Part shown: positions 44,730-52,625 of the stretch, one piece after another
Layout of the letters: every line of letters starts with the position of its first letter
How positions within the stretch are numbered: the stretch's first letter is position 1
Assembly (NCBI RefSeq): GCF_014250475.1
Contig: NZ_CP060204.1
Coordinates: 757,001-821,000 of the forward strand
Source of the DNA: Selenomonas timonae
GTDB taxonomy: Bacteria > Bacillota > Negativicutes > Selenomonadales > Selenomonadaceae
Direction of reading: 5' to 3'
Length of the DNA: 64,000 bases
Notes under the pieces: generated by a model
What the model was told of the DNA's origin: nothing
Databases searched by the model: none
What the model saw: the letters and a program-made list of their open reading frames with translations, nothing else
Program-made: the position numbers and the translations under genes

Positions 44730-44915
44730 CTGTGGCATATGCTATGGTGCGTCAGCCTGACTGCGGCTCTGGGATTGCGGTCACGGGGGAAGGTATGGAA
44801 ACGTCCTTCCCTGCCCGCAGACATTTGTCTGCATTGCAAAGGAAAACCGGCAGGGGGGACTGCGCTCTTTTTGTGCGCGGCGAGTGCTCACCGGATTTTC
44901 CGGCGGGCATTTTTT
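44730..44915 (+). promoter_or_regulatory. Attenuator-type structured leader (possible riboswitch) of the ABC operon
   Basis: Stems: GGAAGG/CCTTCC within a longer GCGG..CCGC helix (44779-44818), the palindrome GCAGACATTTGTCTGC (44817-44832), and GGAAAACCGG (44841-44850), which can pair with CCGGATTTTCC (44891-44901). The latter competes with an intrinsic terminator TGCTCACCGG/CCGGCGGGCA + TTTTTT (44885-44915). This terminator/antiterminator pair 35 bp before the permease gene implies ligand-controlled read-through. I could not match it firmly to a known class; cobalamin and molybdenum-cofactor motifs are the ones to test. Confidence 0.5.
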
Positions 44916-44950
44916 GTTGGAAAATTGTGGATTTGCGGGAAAGGAGTTTT

Positions 44951-45955
44951 ATGGGGCAGTATGCACGTATGATGACGGCGGGAAGTGTACTTGCCGTGCT
45001 GTTTTTCATTCTCTCACTTTCGGTCGGGCGGTTCTATGTCCCGTTCGATCAGGTGGCAGCAATTCTTGCATCGAAGTTTATTGAAATCCCTGTCACATGG
45101 GATGCGTCGATGTATAACGTCGTCATGGTGATCCGTCTGCCGCGCGTGCTCGGGGACATTCTCGTCGGCGTTGCGCTCGCGGTGTCGGGTGCGGCGTATC
45201 AGGGGGTCTTCCGCAACGATCTCGTCTCGCCGGATCTGCTCGGTGTCTCGCAGGGCTCGAGCGTGGGCGCGTGTCTTGGGATTCTCGCGCATCTGACGCT
45301 CGGCGGCACGGCGGTCGCGGCATTCCTCGGCGGCATCGCGGCGGTGACGATGACACTCATGCTGCCAAAGCTCGTGCAGAGCCGCTCGCGCATCGTGCTC
45401 GTCCTCTGTGGCATCATTGTGTCGGGCTTTATGGCGGCGGTGATCGGTCTGCTGAAATACCTCGCCGACCCCGATACGGAGCTAGCGGATATTGTCTACT
45501 GGCAGCTCGGCAGCCTTGCAAAGGTCTCGTGGGACAATCTGCTCTACGTCACGCCGATCATCGTCTTCACGCCCGCGGGGTTGCTTGCGATGCGCTGGCG
45601 CATGAATGTGCTTTCGCTCTCGGATCAGGAGGCGGCGAGCCTCGGCGTCAATGTGCAGCGCGAGCGTCTTGCCGTGATTGCACTCGCGACCCTGCTGACA
45701 GCATCGGCGGTGTGCCTGAGCGGAACGATTGGCTGGATCGGTCTCATCCTGCCGCATCTGGCGCGAATACTGGTCGGCGGCAATCACGCGCATCTCCTGC
45801 CCGCAACGGCGGTACTCGCTACGTCCTTCCTGATGCTCGCCGATCTCCTCGCGCGTACGCTGACCTCTGCGGAGGTGCCGCTCGGGATTCTCTGCGGTTT
45901 TGTCGGCACACCGTTCTTTGCGTGGATTCTCTATCGCCAGCGGAGGTATTTCTGA
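44951..45955 (+). CDS. FecCD-type ABC transporter permease
   Basis: 334 residues, about ten hydrophobic segments. Motifs: VIRLPRVLGDILVGVALAVSGAAYQGVFRNDLVSPDLLGVS, given by position at about 60-100, and IGWIGLILPHLARILVG near 265. ATG 44951 after AAGGAG. It overlaps the ATPase gene by 1 bp. The solute may be a metal oxyanion (MolB-like), iron chelate or corrinoid; context does not settle it. Confidence 0.9.
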   Translation: MGQYARMMTAGSVLAVLFFILSLSVGRFYVPFDQVAAILASKFIEIPVTWDASMYNVVMVIRLPRVLGDILVGVALAVSGAAYQGVFRNDLVSPDLLGVSQGSSVGACLGILAHLTLGGTAVAAFLGGIAAVTMTLMLPKLVQSRSRIVLVLCGIIVSGFMAAVIGLLKYLADPDTELADIVYWQLGSLAKVSWDNLLYVTPIIVFTPAGLLAMRWRMNVLSLSDQEAASLGVNVQRERLAVIALATLLTASAVCLSGTIGWIGLILPHLARILVGGNHAHLLPATAVLATSFLMLADLLARTLTSAEVPLGILCGFVGTPFFAWILYRQRRYF

Positions 45956-46740
45956 TGGAGCGCGCAATGCTTTGGCTCGACGACGGTTCGTTTCGCTATC
46001 GCACGGACGCGCCGTACATCTTCGAGCATATCTCGTTTTCGATCAAGGGCGGTGAGGTGCTCGCGCTCCTCGGGCGCAACGGTGTCGGCAAGTCAACGCT
46101 CCTCGCGTGCCTGATGGGATTTCAGGAGCTGACGCAGGGACGCATCTATACGAACGGGCAGAACATCTATGCGATGTCGCCGCGTGAGCGCGCGCGGGAG
46201 ATTGCGTTCGTGCCGCAGATCATCAGCGCGGAGAGTTCGTTTACGGTGCGTGACTATGTGTCCTTCGGCGCGACGGTGCGCACAGGGATGTTCTCCGCGC
46301 CGAGCAAGGCGGACTATGCGCAGACGGATGCGATTCTTGAGGAGCTCGGCATTGCACACATTCGCGACCGCCAGTGCAGGGAGCTCAGCGGCGGACAGCG
46401 GCAGCTGGTCGCCATCGGGCGCGCACTGCTTCAAAATACGAGGCTGATCCTTATGGACGAGCCGACGGCGGCACTCGATGTGCGCAATCAGGTGCTCGTC
46501 CTCCAGACCATCGACAGCTTGCGTGCAAAGGGCTACGGTGTCGTCTTTACCACGCATCTGCCCGAGCAGGCACTGTTGCTGAACAGCCGCGTCGCGCTCT
46601 GCTTCGGCACGCATATAGATTTTTACGAATCCGTGGATGAGGTGCGGGCATCGCATCTGGAGGAGCTGTACGGGACGAAGCTGAGCCTTTTCCACAGCGA
46701 CAATGTGCAGCGTACGGTCTGTGTGATCCCTCGGCTATAA
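45955..46740 (+). CDS. ABC transporter ATP-binding protein
   Basis: 261 residues with Walker A GRNGVGKSTLL, Q-loop VPQIISAE, signature LSGGQRQLV, Walker B LILMDEPT and switch His (TTHLPEQ). Partner of the upstream permease. Its C-terminus (LYGTKLSLFH..) resembles the C-terminal half of the fused remnant at 51117. Separated from the binding-protein gene by an inserted repeat element. Confidence 0.92.
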   Translation: MERAMLWLDDGSFRYRTDAPYIFEHISFSIKGGEVLALLGRNGVGKSTLLACLMGFQELTQGRIYTNGQNIYAMSPRERAREIAFVPQIISAESSFTVRDYVSFGATVRTGMFSAPSKADYAQTDAILEELGIAHIRDRQCRELSGGQRQLVAIGRALLQNTRLILMDEPTAALDVRNQVLVLQTIDSLRAKGYGVVFTTHLPEQALLLNSRVALCFGTHIDFYESVDEVRASHLEELYGTKLSLFHSDNVQRTVCVIPRL

Positions 46741-46745
46741 AGATC

Positions 46746-47039
46746 GTGCCTTACATCCTCCGCGCAAACGCTTAGTTGCGCAAGTGATCGCGTGCTCGTT
46801 CGCCTAAATACCGGCGCACTTCTTAAACGCGCTACGCTTGAACGAAAGAAGTACGCCGGGGGCGAGTCGCACGAGCGGTCAACGTCATCCAATCACACTT
46901 CGCTAACGCTCGTGCTCTTGGGACGTTTTCCCATACGACCTGTTTCCCAATCAGCTGCGTCTTATGGACTTGCTTCTTGGACAGGTCAGTATTTACTCAC
47001 TTGCTCCACTAGGGTTTGCTTAGGAGCGACGTAAGGCAC
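46746..47039. mobile_element. 294-bp non-coding element with about 30-bp terminal inverted repeats
   Basis: The left end GTGCCTTACATCCTCC..GCAAACGCTTAG and the reverse complement of the right end, GTGCCTTACGTCGCTCC..GCAAACCCTAG, are clear imperfect inverted repeats. The interior has no gene. It sits between the ATPase gene and its presumed binding-protein gene, and leaves only about 90 bp before the latter. MITE-like by structure; no target duplication seen. Confidence 0.6.
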
Positions 47040-47129
47040 TGGTTTCCCAATCCATAACATTTGACAGAACGCGGTTATAGCCGAGTACTGTTTCAATATA
47101 TTATTGTTTTTTAGGAAAGGATGTATGCA

Positions 47130-48185
47130 ATGAAGAAAAATCTCATCGCGCTGCTGGCTCTCGTCATGATGGTCGCAGCACTCGTGGGCTGCGGGACGGA
47201 GAACGCCGCGCAGGGCAAGCAGGACGCGACGCGCACAGTCACGGACATCGACGGCACGGAGGTCACGATTCCCACGAATGTGGAGCGTATCGCCGACCTC
47301 TGGCACGCGAACAATCAGGTCGTGCTGCTCCTCGGCGGCGCGGACAGGCTCGTCACGACGACGAAGAATGTGCAGGGGCTCCCGTGGTTCGCGCAGGTTT
47401 ATCCGCGCATCAAAGAGATCTCCGCGCCGGTCAAGGGCACGGATGTGAACTGGGAAGAGGTCGAAAAGGAGAAGCCGCAGGTTGTGCTTGCGAGCAGCAA
47501 GGAGCAGATCGAGACGGCACGCAAGAACGGCTATGCGGCGGTGCACGTCAACTTCGCGACCTATGACGGGCTGCGCAAGACCGTGAAGATCACGGGCGAC
47601 GTGCTCGGCGGCGATGCTGTGAAGAACGCGGAGACGTATCTCTCCTACCTCGACGAGAAGACGAAGTTTACGGATGAGCGCACGAAGAAGCTCAGCGATG
47701 CCGAACGCCCCGTCGTGCTCCACATTGTCGGCGGCGACGACCTCTTCAAGGTGGACGGCGTGGAGACGATCATCGACGAGTGGATTCGCTACGGCGGCGG
47801 CAGGAATGCCATCACGGCGAAAGGCCCGCAGATCAAGACCACCATCGAGGAAGTCCTCAAGGCGGATCCGGATATCATCATTATCGGCGGCACGCAGTCC
47901 GCGAAGGGGATCGAGGCAATCAAGAACGACCCGCAGTGGTCGAGTCTCAAGGCGGTCAAGAACGGGCGTATCTATGCGAACCCCGTCGGCACGTTCAACT
48001 GGGATCGGTACAGTGCCGAGTCCGCACTGCAGCTCCTCTGGGCGGCACAGACCATCCAGCCGCAGCTCTTTGCCGATGTCGATCTCGTGAAGGAGACGGT
48101 GGACTTCTACAAGCGTTTCCTCCACTATGATCTGAGCGAGGCGGATGCACAGCGCATCATCAAGGGCGAAGCACCTGCAAAGTAA
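47130..48185 (+). CDS. ABC transporter substrate-binding lipoprotein (FecB/MolA-like)
   Basis: 351 residues. Lipobox LVGC near residue 20; mature protein has TVTDIDGTEVTIPTNVERIADLWHANNQVV and a C-terminal GRIYANPVGTFNWDRYSAESAL segment, a class III binding fold. ATG 47130 is 9 nt after AGGAAAGG; 47121 is an in-frame alternative. Presumed partner of the permease/ATPase at 44951-46740. The ligand is not predictable with confidence; iron complexes, corrinoids or molybdate are candidates. Confidence 0.85.
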   Translation: MKKNLIALLALVMMVAALVGCGTENAAQGKQDATRTVTDIDGTEVTIPTNVERIADLWHANNQVVLLLGGADRLVTTTKNVQGLPWFAQVYPRIKEISAPVKGTDVNWEEVEKEKPQVVLASSKEQIETARKNGYAAVHVNFATYDGLRKTVKITGDVLGGDAVKNAETYLSYLDEKTKFTDERTKKLSDAERPVVLHIVGGDDLFKVDGVETIIDEWIRYGGGRNAITAKGPQIKTTIEEVLKADPDIIIIGGTQSAKGIEAIKNDPQWSSLKAVKNGRIYANPVGTFNWDRYSAESALQLLWAAQTIQPQLFADVDLVKETVDFYKRFLHYDLSEADAQRIIKGEAPAK

Positions 48186-48624
48186 GCTTGTTTGACAGCG
48201 TTGCCTTAGCAGCGTTGGGATATATTTTAGGACAGCGGGGAATCCCGCAGAGAAAGGACTGTTTTATCTTATGAAGAAGAATCTTGTCGCGGCTCTTGCC
48301 ACAGCACTCACGATTGGCGCAGCATCGACGACGTTTGCGGCGGCGAATCCGTTCAGCGACGTTCCGCGTGACCACTGGGCGTACGATGCTGTGACCCAGC
48401 TCGCGGCAGACGGTGTCATCGAGGGCTACGGCGACGGTACGTACCGTGGTGACCGTAACATCACGCGCTATGAGATGGCGCAGATGACGGCAAAGGCGAT
48501 GGCAAAGGGGGATATGTCTACATCGGACAAGGCTCTTGTTGATCGTCTTGCCGCTGAGTTCGCCGATGAGCTGAACAACCTCGGCGTGCGCGTTGCAAAT
48601 CTCGAAAAGAACGCCGATATGGTG

Positions 48625-48627
48625 AAG
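48625..48627. repeat. 3-bp target-site duplication AAG (second copy at 50145-50147)
   Basis: AAG flanks both IS ends; removing the IS plus one AAG restores the porin frame (GTG AAG TGG GGC). Confidence 0.85.
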
Positions 48628-48687
48628 TGTAGTGACCCCGAAAAGTTAGACCTGAAAGCGTGGGAAAGCGATTTCCTGCGCTTTTTT

Positions 48688-49533
48688 CTATGCGGCGAGA
48701 TGTTTGCGACGGAACTGAACAGGACTGAGCCAGCCGAGAGACTCCTTGATGCGACACTCATTGTAGTAGATGATATACTCTTCGATCGCCGTCTTGAGTT
48801 CCTCGTAGCTATGGTAGACGCGCCCATAGTAAATCTCTTGCTTTAAGAGTCCAAAGAAGTTCTCCATCACACTGTTGTCCAGACAGTTCCCCTTGCGTGA
48901 CATGCTCTGAAAGATTCTCTCCTCCTTGAGCCGCTTCGTGTACGACTTCATCTGATATGCCCACCCCTGATCGGAGTGGAAGGTGCGCCGATAAGGACAA
49001 TCTGCTGTCACACGAATTGCTTCCTCAAGTGCGGACTGAATCCCCATCGCAGACGGTGTCTTTCCAATGTGGAAGCTGACAATTTCGTTGTTAAACAGAT
49101 CCATATACGGATCAAAATACAGCTTATGTACGACGGACTTTCCATCCTCGCCCTGCAGCCAGTACTTGAACTCACTCGTGTCCGTTGTAATCTTTTGATG
49201 CGGTATGGAAGTTTTGAATCTGCGGTTCAGGAGATTGTCTGCTACCGTTCCGACAGACCCCCTGTAGGAGCTGTACTTGCGTGTTCTGTGCGTAAAGGAA
49301 TGCACTTGAAGTCTGAGCTTTTGTACAATCCGCTGCACTGCCTTACGATTGATCTTGTGCCCAAGATTGCGCATCTGTGCCCATAGGCGGCGATAGCCAT
49401 AATCTTTGTGCTCCTCACGAATGGCAAGGATGATCTGCTCCCGCTCGTCCGGCACTTCCGGTTGCGTAAATTTCTTCTGCCAGTACATATAGGTCGCTTT
49501 CGGAAAACCTGTGACGGCAAGGATGTCTTTCAA
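48688..49533 (-). CDS. IS3-family transposase OrfB (DDE integrase core)
   Basis: 281 residues with the rve/DDE catalytic core: first Asp in TTDTSEFKYW, second in FHSDQGWAYQ, Glu in NFFGLLKQEIYYG. An HTH_21 segment (GYRRLWAQMRNLG) precedes it. The frame opens with TTG overlapping the OrfA stop (TTGA), so expression is by coupling or by programmed frameshift to an OrfAB fusion; no classical A6G slippery run was seen at the overlap. Confidence 0.92.
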   Translation of the reverse strand: MKDILAVTGFPKATYMYWQKKFTQPEVPDEREQIILAIREEHKDYGYRRLWAQMRNLGHKINRKAVQRIVQKLRLQVHSFTHRTRKYSSYRGSVGTVADNLLNRRFKTSIPHQKITTDTSEFKYWLQGEDGKSVVHKLYFDPYMDLFNNEIVSFHIGKTPSAMGIQSALEEAIRVTADCPYRRTFHSDQGWAYQMKSYTKRLKEERIFQSMSRKGNCLDNSVMENFFGLLKQEIYYGRVYHSYEELKTAIEEYIIYYNECRIKESLGWLSPVQFRRKHLAA

Positions 49534-50090
49534 CTGAAACTCTCCTCGGAGGCTGCGGACGATCCTTGCCTTTTGCTCTGCATCTTTTCCTGCAGACGCA
49601 GCCTCCTGAGTTCTTTTAAATAGGCGACCTCGATGCGCAGTTTCAGATTCTCATCCTGCAGGGCTTTGAGTTGCTGCGCGGTCTCGTCTTGTGGGAGGTC
49701 TTTTGTTTGCTCTTTTTTCTTTCTTGGCATAGCGGGGGCTCTTCCTTTCGGTTTTGGTCTTAGGGCATCTACGCCGCCGTTGCGATATTCCTTTGTCCAA
49801 CGCGCAAGGAGGGACGGATTGTTCAGACCAAACGCGATAGCTACCTCTTGATAGGATGCCTCTGTTGACAGATAACATTCTACCGCAGAACACTTAAATT
49901 CGAAAGTGTATGTTTGCTGTGCACGGGAGCGTCGGAGTCCATCGTCACCGAATGCCTGATAAGCCTTTACCCATTCCTCAATGGATTTGCGCGAAACATG
50001 ATAGAGCTTCGATAGTGTTTCATAGCCTCCGTGTCCTGCAAGATATTCCTGCACAACCTTCAGCTTACACTCTGTACTGTATTTTGCCAT
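49530..50090 (-). CDS. IS3-family transposase OrfA (helix-turn-helix)
   Basis: 186 residues. It has two HTH_28-like units (GYETLSKLYHVSRKSIEEWVKAYQ and SYQEVAIAFGLNNPSLLARWTKEY) and a C-terminal leucine-zipper-like helix (AQQLKALQDENLKLRIEVAYLKEL), as in IS150 OrfA. The element's right end contains a 14-bp-arm palindrome just upstream of the start. Confidence 0.9.
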   Translation of the reverse strand: MAKYSTECKLKVVQEYLAGHGGYETLSKLYHVSRKSIEEWVKAYQAFGDDGLRRSRAQQTYTFEFKCSAVECYLSTEASYQEVAIAFGLNNPSLLARWTKEYRNGGVDALRPKPKGRAPAMPRKKKEQTKDLPQDETAQQLKALQDENLKLRIEVAYLKELRRLRLQEKMQSKRQGSSAASEESFS

Positions 50091-50096
50091 TACAAT

Positions 50097-50136
50097 ACCC
50101 CCAAAAGTTAGATTCTCTAAGTCTAACTTTTGGGGG
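50097..50136. repeat. Perfect internal palindrome at the IS right end
   Basis: CCCCCAAAAGTTAGA-TTCTCTAAG-TCTAACTTTTGGGGG. It doubles the terminal repeat sequence and would form a strong hairpin in RNA entering the element, possibly insulating the transposase genes. Confidence 0.7.
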
Positions 50137-51063
50137 TCAGGTCAAAGTGGGGCGGCTTCCTCCGCTATGAGTACACGAGCATTCGCCACGATGGCAAGGC
50201 GCGCGCGAATAAGGACAACCTCATGTTCCGTGTGATTCCGACCGCCGAGGTCAACAAGAACTGGAAGGTTACGGCGCGTCTGACGGGGCAGAACCTCATG
50301 AACAAGGATTCGGGCGAGGGCAAGGAGACGCTTTCGATTGACCGTGCACATGCCATCGGTACATACGGCAAGCTCGAAGTGCGCCTTGGACAGATGAATG
50401 AGTATTCGGATGCCGACAATGGCATGATTTTCGATACGACGTTCTCGGGTGCAACCGTGCGCTTCGGCAATGTCGTCAAGGCAAAGGTCGCTGCCGGGCG
50501 CATTGGGTCGGACCGCTTCAAGGCAAGTGGGCTGGTGGGCAGCGATCCCGCGAACTACCAGTCACTCGAGCTGAACTACACGGCAGGAAAACTCCGCGTG
50601 GGTGCGGGCTATCATCACCTGAACACGGCGAAGTTCAAGACGGTGAACTATGCAAAGTCCGGCAAGGAGGACAATGCGAACATCTGGGATGTTGGCGCAA
50701 GCTATGCGTTCGACAAGAACTTCACCCTCAAGGGAGGCTTCGCGCAGAACACGGCTGCGGATGCGCATGATCGTGCGGGCAGTGTCTCCCTTTGGTACAA
50801 GGGCGCAAAGAAGACGGATGTGGGCTCGTGGGGCATGTTCTTGGGCTATCACCACCTCGGTAAGTTCGTTGCGTTCGATCCGACGAACAACGCGATCGAC
50901 CTCGATCAGAAGGGCTGGGAGGTCGGTCTCCAGTACACCCCGCTCAAGAACATCCTCGGCAAGGTCGAGTACTTCAAGGGCAAGGACATCTCGACGGATA
51001 AGGATGCAAGCAAGCTCTTCGTCCGCCTTGACTACAACTTCTAAACGAATTATTTTCATACTG

Positions 51064-51100
51064 AGCCACCCGATGACACTTGTCGTCGGGCGGCTTTGTT
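51064..51100 (+). terminator. Terminator of the disrupted porin gene
   Basis: AGCCACCCGATGAC / GTCGTCGGGCGGCT stem followed by TTGTT. Confidence 0.75.
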
Positions 51101-51116
51101 AACGAAAGGAAATTTT

Positions 51117-51542
51117 ATGAGAGACACATACATTTTGCGACGTGTCTTGACTGCTCTTTTCGCCGCCGTCTTTATGGCGGCGCTGCTTGTGGGCTGCGGG
51201 CAGGAGGCAAAGCAGGCGGCAGAGCAGAAGCCCGCAGCGGCGGAGAACTACACATTCACCGATCAGGCGGGCAATGAGGTCACGGTGAAAGCCCCTGTGG
51301 AGCGCATGGTCGTTCTGCGTCTCCACGCGCAGGGCATCGGCATCCTGATGACAACGCACTTCCCTGATCACGCGCTCTATCTCGCGGCGGAGACACTCGT
51401 GCTGAAGGAAAAGACTCTCTGGAAGCACTGCGTGGCGGAGGAGGTTATCGATAAGGAGGGCATGACCGCACTCTACGGACTGCCTGTCCACATCGGGCAG
51501 ATCGGCATACGGACGGTCTGCGTCGGCGGAGAGATCGGTTGA
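51117..51542 (+). pseudogene. Deletion remnant: substrate-binding protein N-terminus fused to ABC-ATPase C-terminus
   Basis: The 141-codon frame begins as a lipoprotein (lipobox LVGC) with the binding-protein motif YTFTDQAGNEVTVKAPVERMVV (residues about 44-65). It then switches to the C-terminal part of an ABC ATPase: LHAQGIGILMTTHFPDHALYLA (the switch-His region) through LYGLPVHIGQIG. An internal deletion of a binding-protein/permease/ATPase operon explains this. The reading frame is continuous, but neither half is functional alone. It retains an SD and ATG. Confidence 0.8.
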
Positions 51543-51567
51543 AACGCTGGGAGAATCGTGGTATAAT
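51539..51567 (+). promoter_or_regulatory. Promoter of small RNA at 51574
   Basis: TTGAAA, 17-bp spacer, TATAAT: near-consensus, starting in the last codons of the transporter remnant. Confidence 0.75.
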
Positions 51568-51573
51568 TGCAAA

Positions 51574-51664
51574 TGTACTAGGCTACTACACTTGCCGTAA
51601 CAGCTTGTGTAAGCGTACAAAACGACGAAGCCCCCGTGAAGAACTGGAGATTCTTCACGGGGGG
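51574..51664 (+). ncRNA. Putative small RNA, antisense-like to the locus C toxin coding region
   Basis: About 90 nt from the 51539 promoter to the hairpin CCCCCGTGAAGAA/TTCTTCACGGGGG. Bases 51567-51603 match 63394-63430 (plus strand of the locus C peptide gene) at 31 of 37 positions, so the RNA could pair with that mRNA. The terminator-like stem is shared with the small RNA at 53053. On the minus strand the same segment reads as a frame-broken relic of the peptide (VTASVVA-stop-YIC). Confidence 0.5.
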
Positions 51665-51725
51665 TTCTCGCACACTTGGAGCATAACTATTGTCACTCTG
51701 CGTAGTCTCTTTTAGCAGGGGGCTT

Positions 51726-52487
51726 TTACTTATGATTATCCAACCATGTTAGATAATGTGTTAGGTCAGCTAGCAAGTCATGTGGAGCATCAGCAGAACC
51801 TCCTCCACCAAATGTGACATCTTTGCCACAAACAAAGAAAGTTATGCCGCCAGATCCGTTTCCTTTAATTGCATATGTTATGTTATTGTGCTGAGTTGAG
51901 CCTTTAATCGTTCGGTAGTTGGTGCCTCCTTCACGGAACATACCAATGGATTGGAGCAACTTGCGTTTTCCATCGGCTGATAGATCAGGGCTGGTTACGG
52001 AAACCAATCCTGTTATAACAGATATCATGTTGATGGCGTCGAGTTCGTTGCTTGGGGTTGCTCCAAGGATCATACCTTTTACTTTGTTAGAAGATGGATC
52101 ATAAGATACTAATAATGACAAAGAATCCGAAAAATAATGTTCATATACATTGGCATTTTTTCCATGATACTCAGGAGCTTTTAGAAGATATAGAGACGTT
52201 CCAGAGAATTCAGCATCCATAAAGTTGTTATAGTTGGTACGAAAGCTCTCTTCAGTCATACCGATATCATATGCTGTTCGTTTAGTTGATGTTGTTTTCG
52301 CTTGTGATGTTGGCTTTTGTGTTTCAGATTCTGTTTGTTCTGTTGCCTTTTTTGACTCTTCTGATGTTTGCGATACTTGTGGTGTCTGTGAATTGTTTGT
52401 GTTGAATGCTGCGAAAAGAATCAGGATCGTTAGCACGGAAAATGTTATACAAAATGTGAAACAACCTACGAGGATTATTTTTCTCAT
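51726..52487 (-). CDS. Exported hypothetical protein on an AT-rich island
   Basis: 253 residues, unrecognised. One N-terminal hydrophobic segment (about 5-28) acts as signal anchor. A Ser/Thr/Gln/Lys-rich linker (about 30-72) leads into a globular part with Gly-rich C-terminal segments (GNGSGGITFFVCGKDVTFGGGGS). Base composition is markedly AT-richer than the neighbours, with different codon choice (TTA, AAT, AGA), suggesting recent acquisition. SD GGAG, 9 nt before ATG. Confidence 0.7.
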   Translation of the reverse strand: MRKIILVGCFTFCITFSVLTILILFAAFNTNNSQTPQVSQTSEESKKATEQTESETQKPTSQAKTTSTKRTAYDIGMTEESFRTNYNNFMDAEFSGTSLYLLKAPEYHGKNANVYEHYFSDSLSLLVSYDPSSNKVKGMILGATPSNELDAINMISVITGLVSVTSPDLSADGKRKLLQSIGMFREGGTNYRTIKGSTQHNNITYAIKGNGSGGITFFVCGKDVTFGGGGSADAPHDLLADLTHYLTWLDNHK

Positions 52488-52625
52488 TTGAAATCACTCC
52501 TTAGTTGAAAAGATAGGTATTCTTTGTAAAACATTATAAAATAATTCTACTAATATCAATTAATATCCTGCTTAAATCAAATATTTTTTTATAGAATGGC
52601 AACCTATCTATAAAAATATACGCAA

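Larger units (their letters stand above)
48628..50144 (-). mobile_element. IS3-family (IS150-like) insertion sequence, 1517 bp
   Basis: The termini are TG..CA. The left end TGTAGTGACCCCGAAAAGTT and the reverse complement of the right end TGACCTGACCCCCAAAAGTT are imperfect 24-bp inverted repeats continuing as AGAC. It carries orfA and orfB on the minus strand and makes a 3-bp duplication, all typical of the IS150 group. Both transposase frames look intact, so it may be active. Confidence 0.93.
48271..51044 (+). pseudogene. SLH-domain outer-membrane porin (OmpM-like) disrupted by an IS3-family insertion
   Basis: Two exon-like halves, 48271-48627 and 50148-51044, join exactly in frame across the insertion to give a 417-residue porin: signal peptide, SLH domain (NPFSDVPRDHWAYDAV), coiled-coil spacer, then barrel (DMVKW-GGFLRYEYTS.. 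to the terminal aromatic FVRLDYNF). It is closely similar to the intact porin at 22978 in the N-terminal 115 residues and diverges in the barrel. The first half reads into the IS and stops at 48846; the second half has no start of its own. Precise excision would restore the gene. Confidence 0.93.

Noticed and set aside
44710-44950. Cobalamin riboswitch in the ABC-operon leader
   Set aside because: I could not find the conserved B12-box sequence or the GCCACTG element on either strand, so only a generic attenuator/riboswitch is claimed.
51099-51620. 173-codon minus-strand frame over the transporter remnant and small RNA
   Set aside because: Antisense to the fused remnant; its N-terminal part passes through the toxin relic in the wrong frame.
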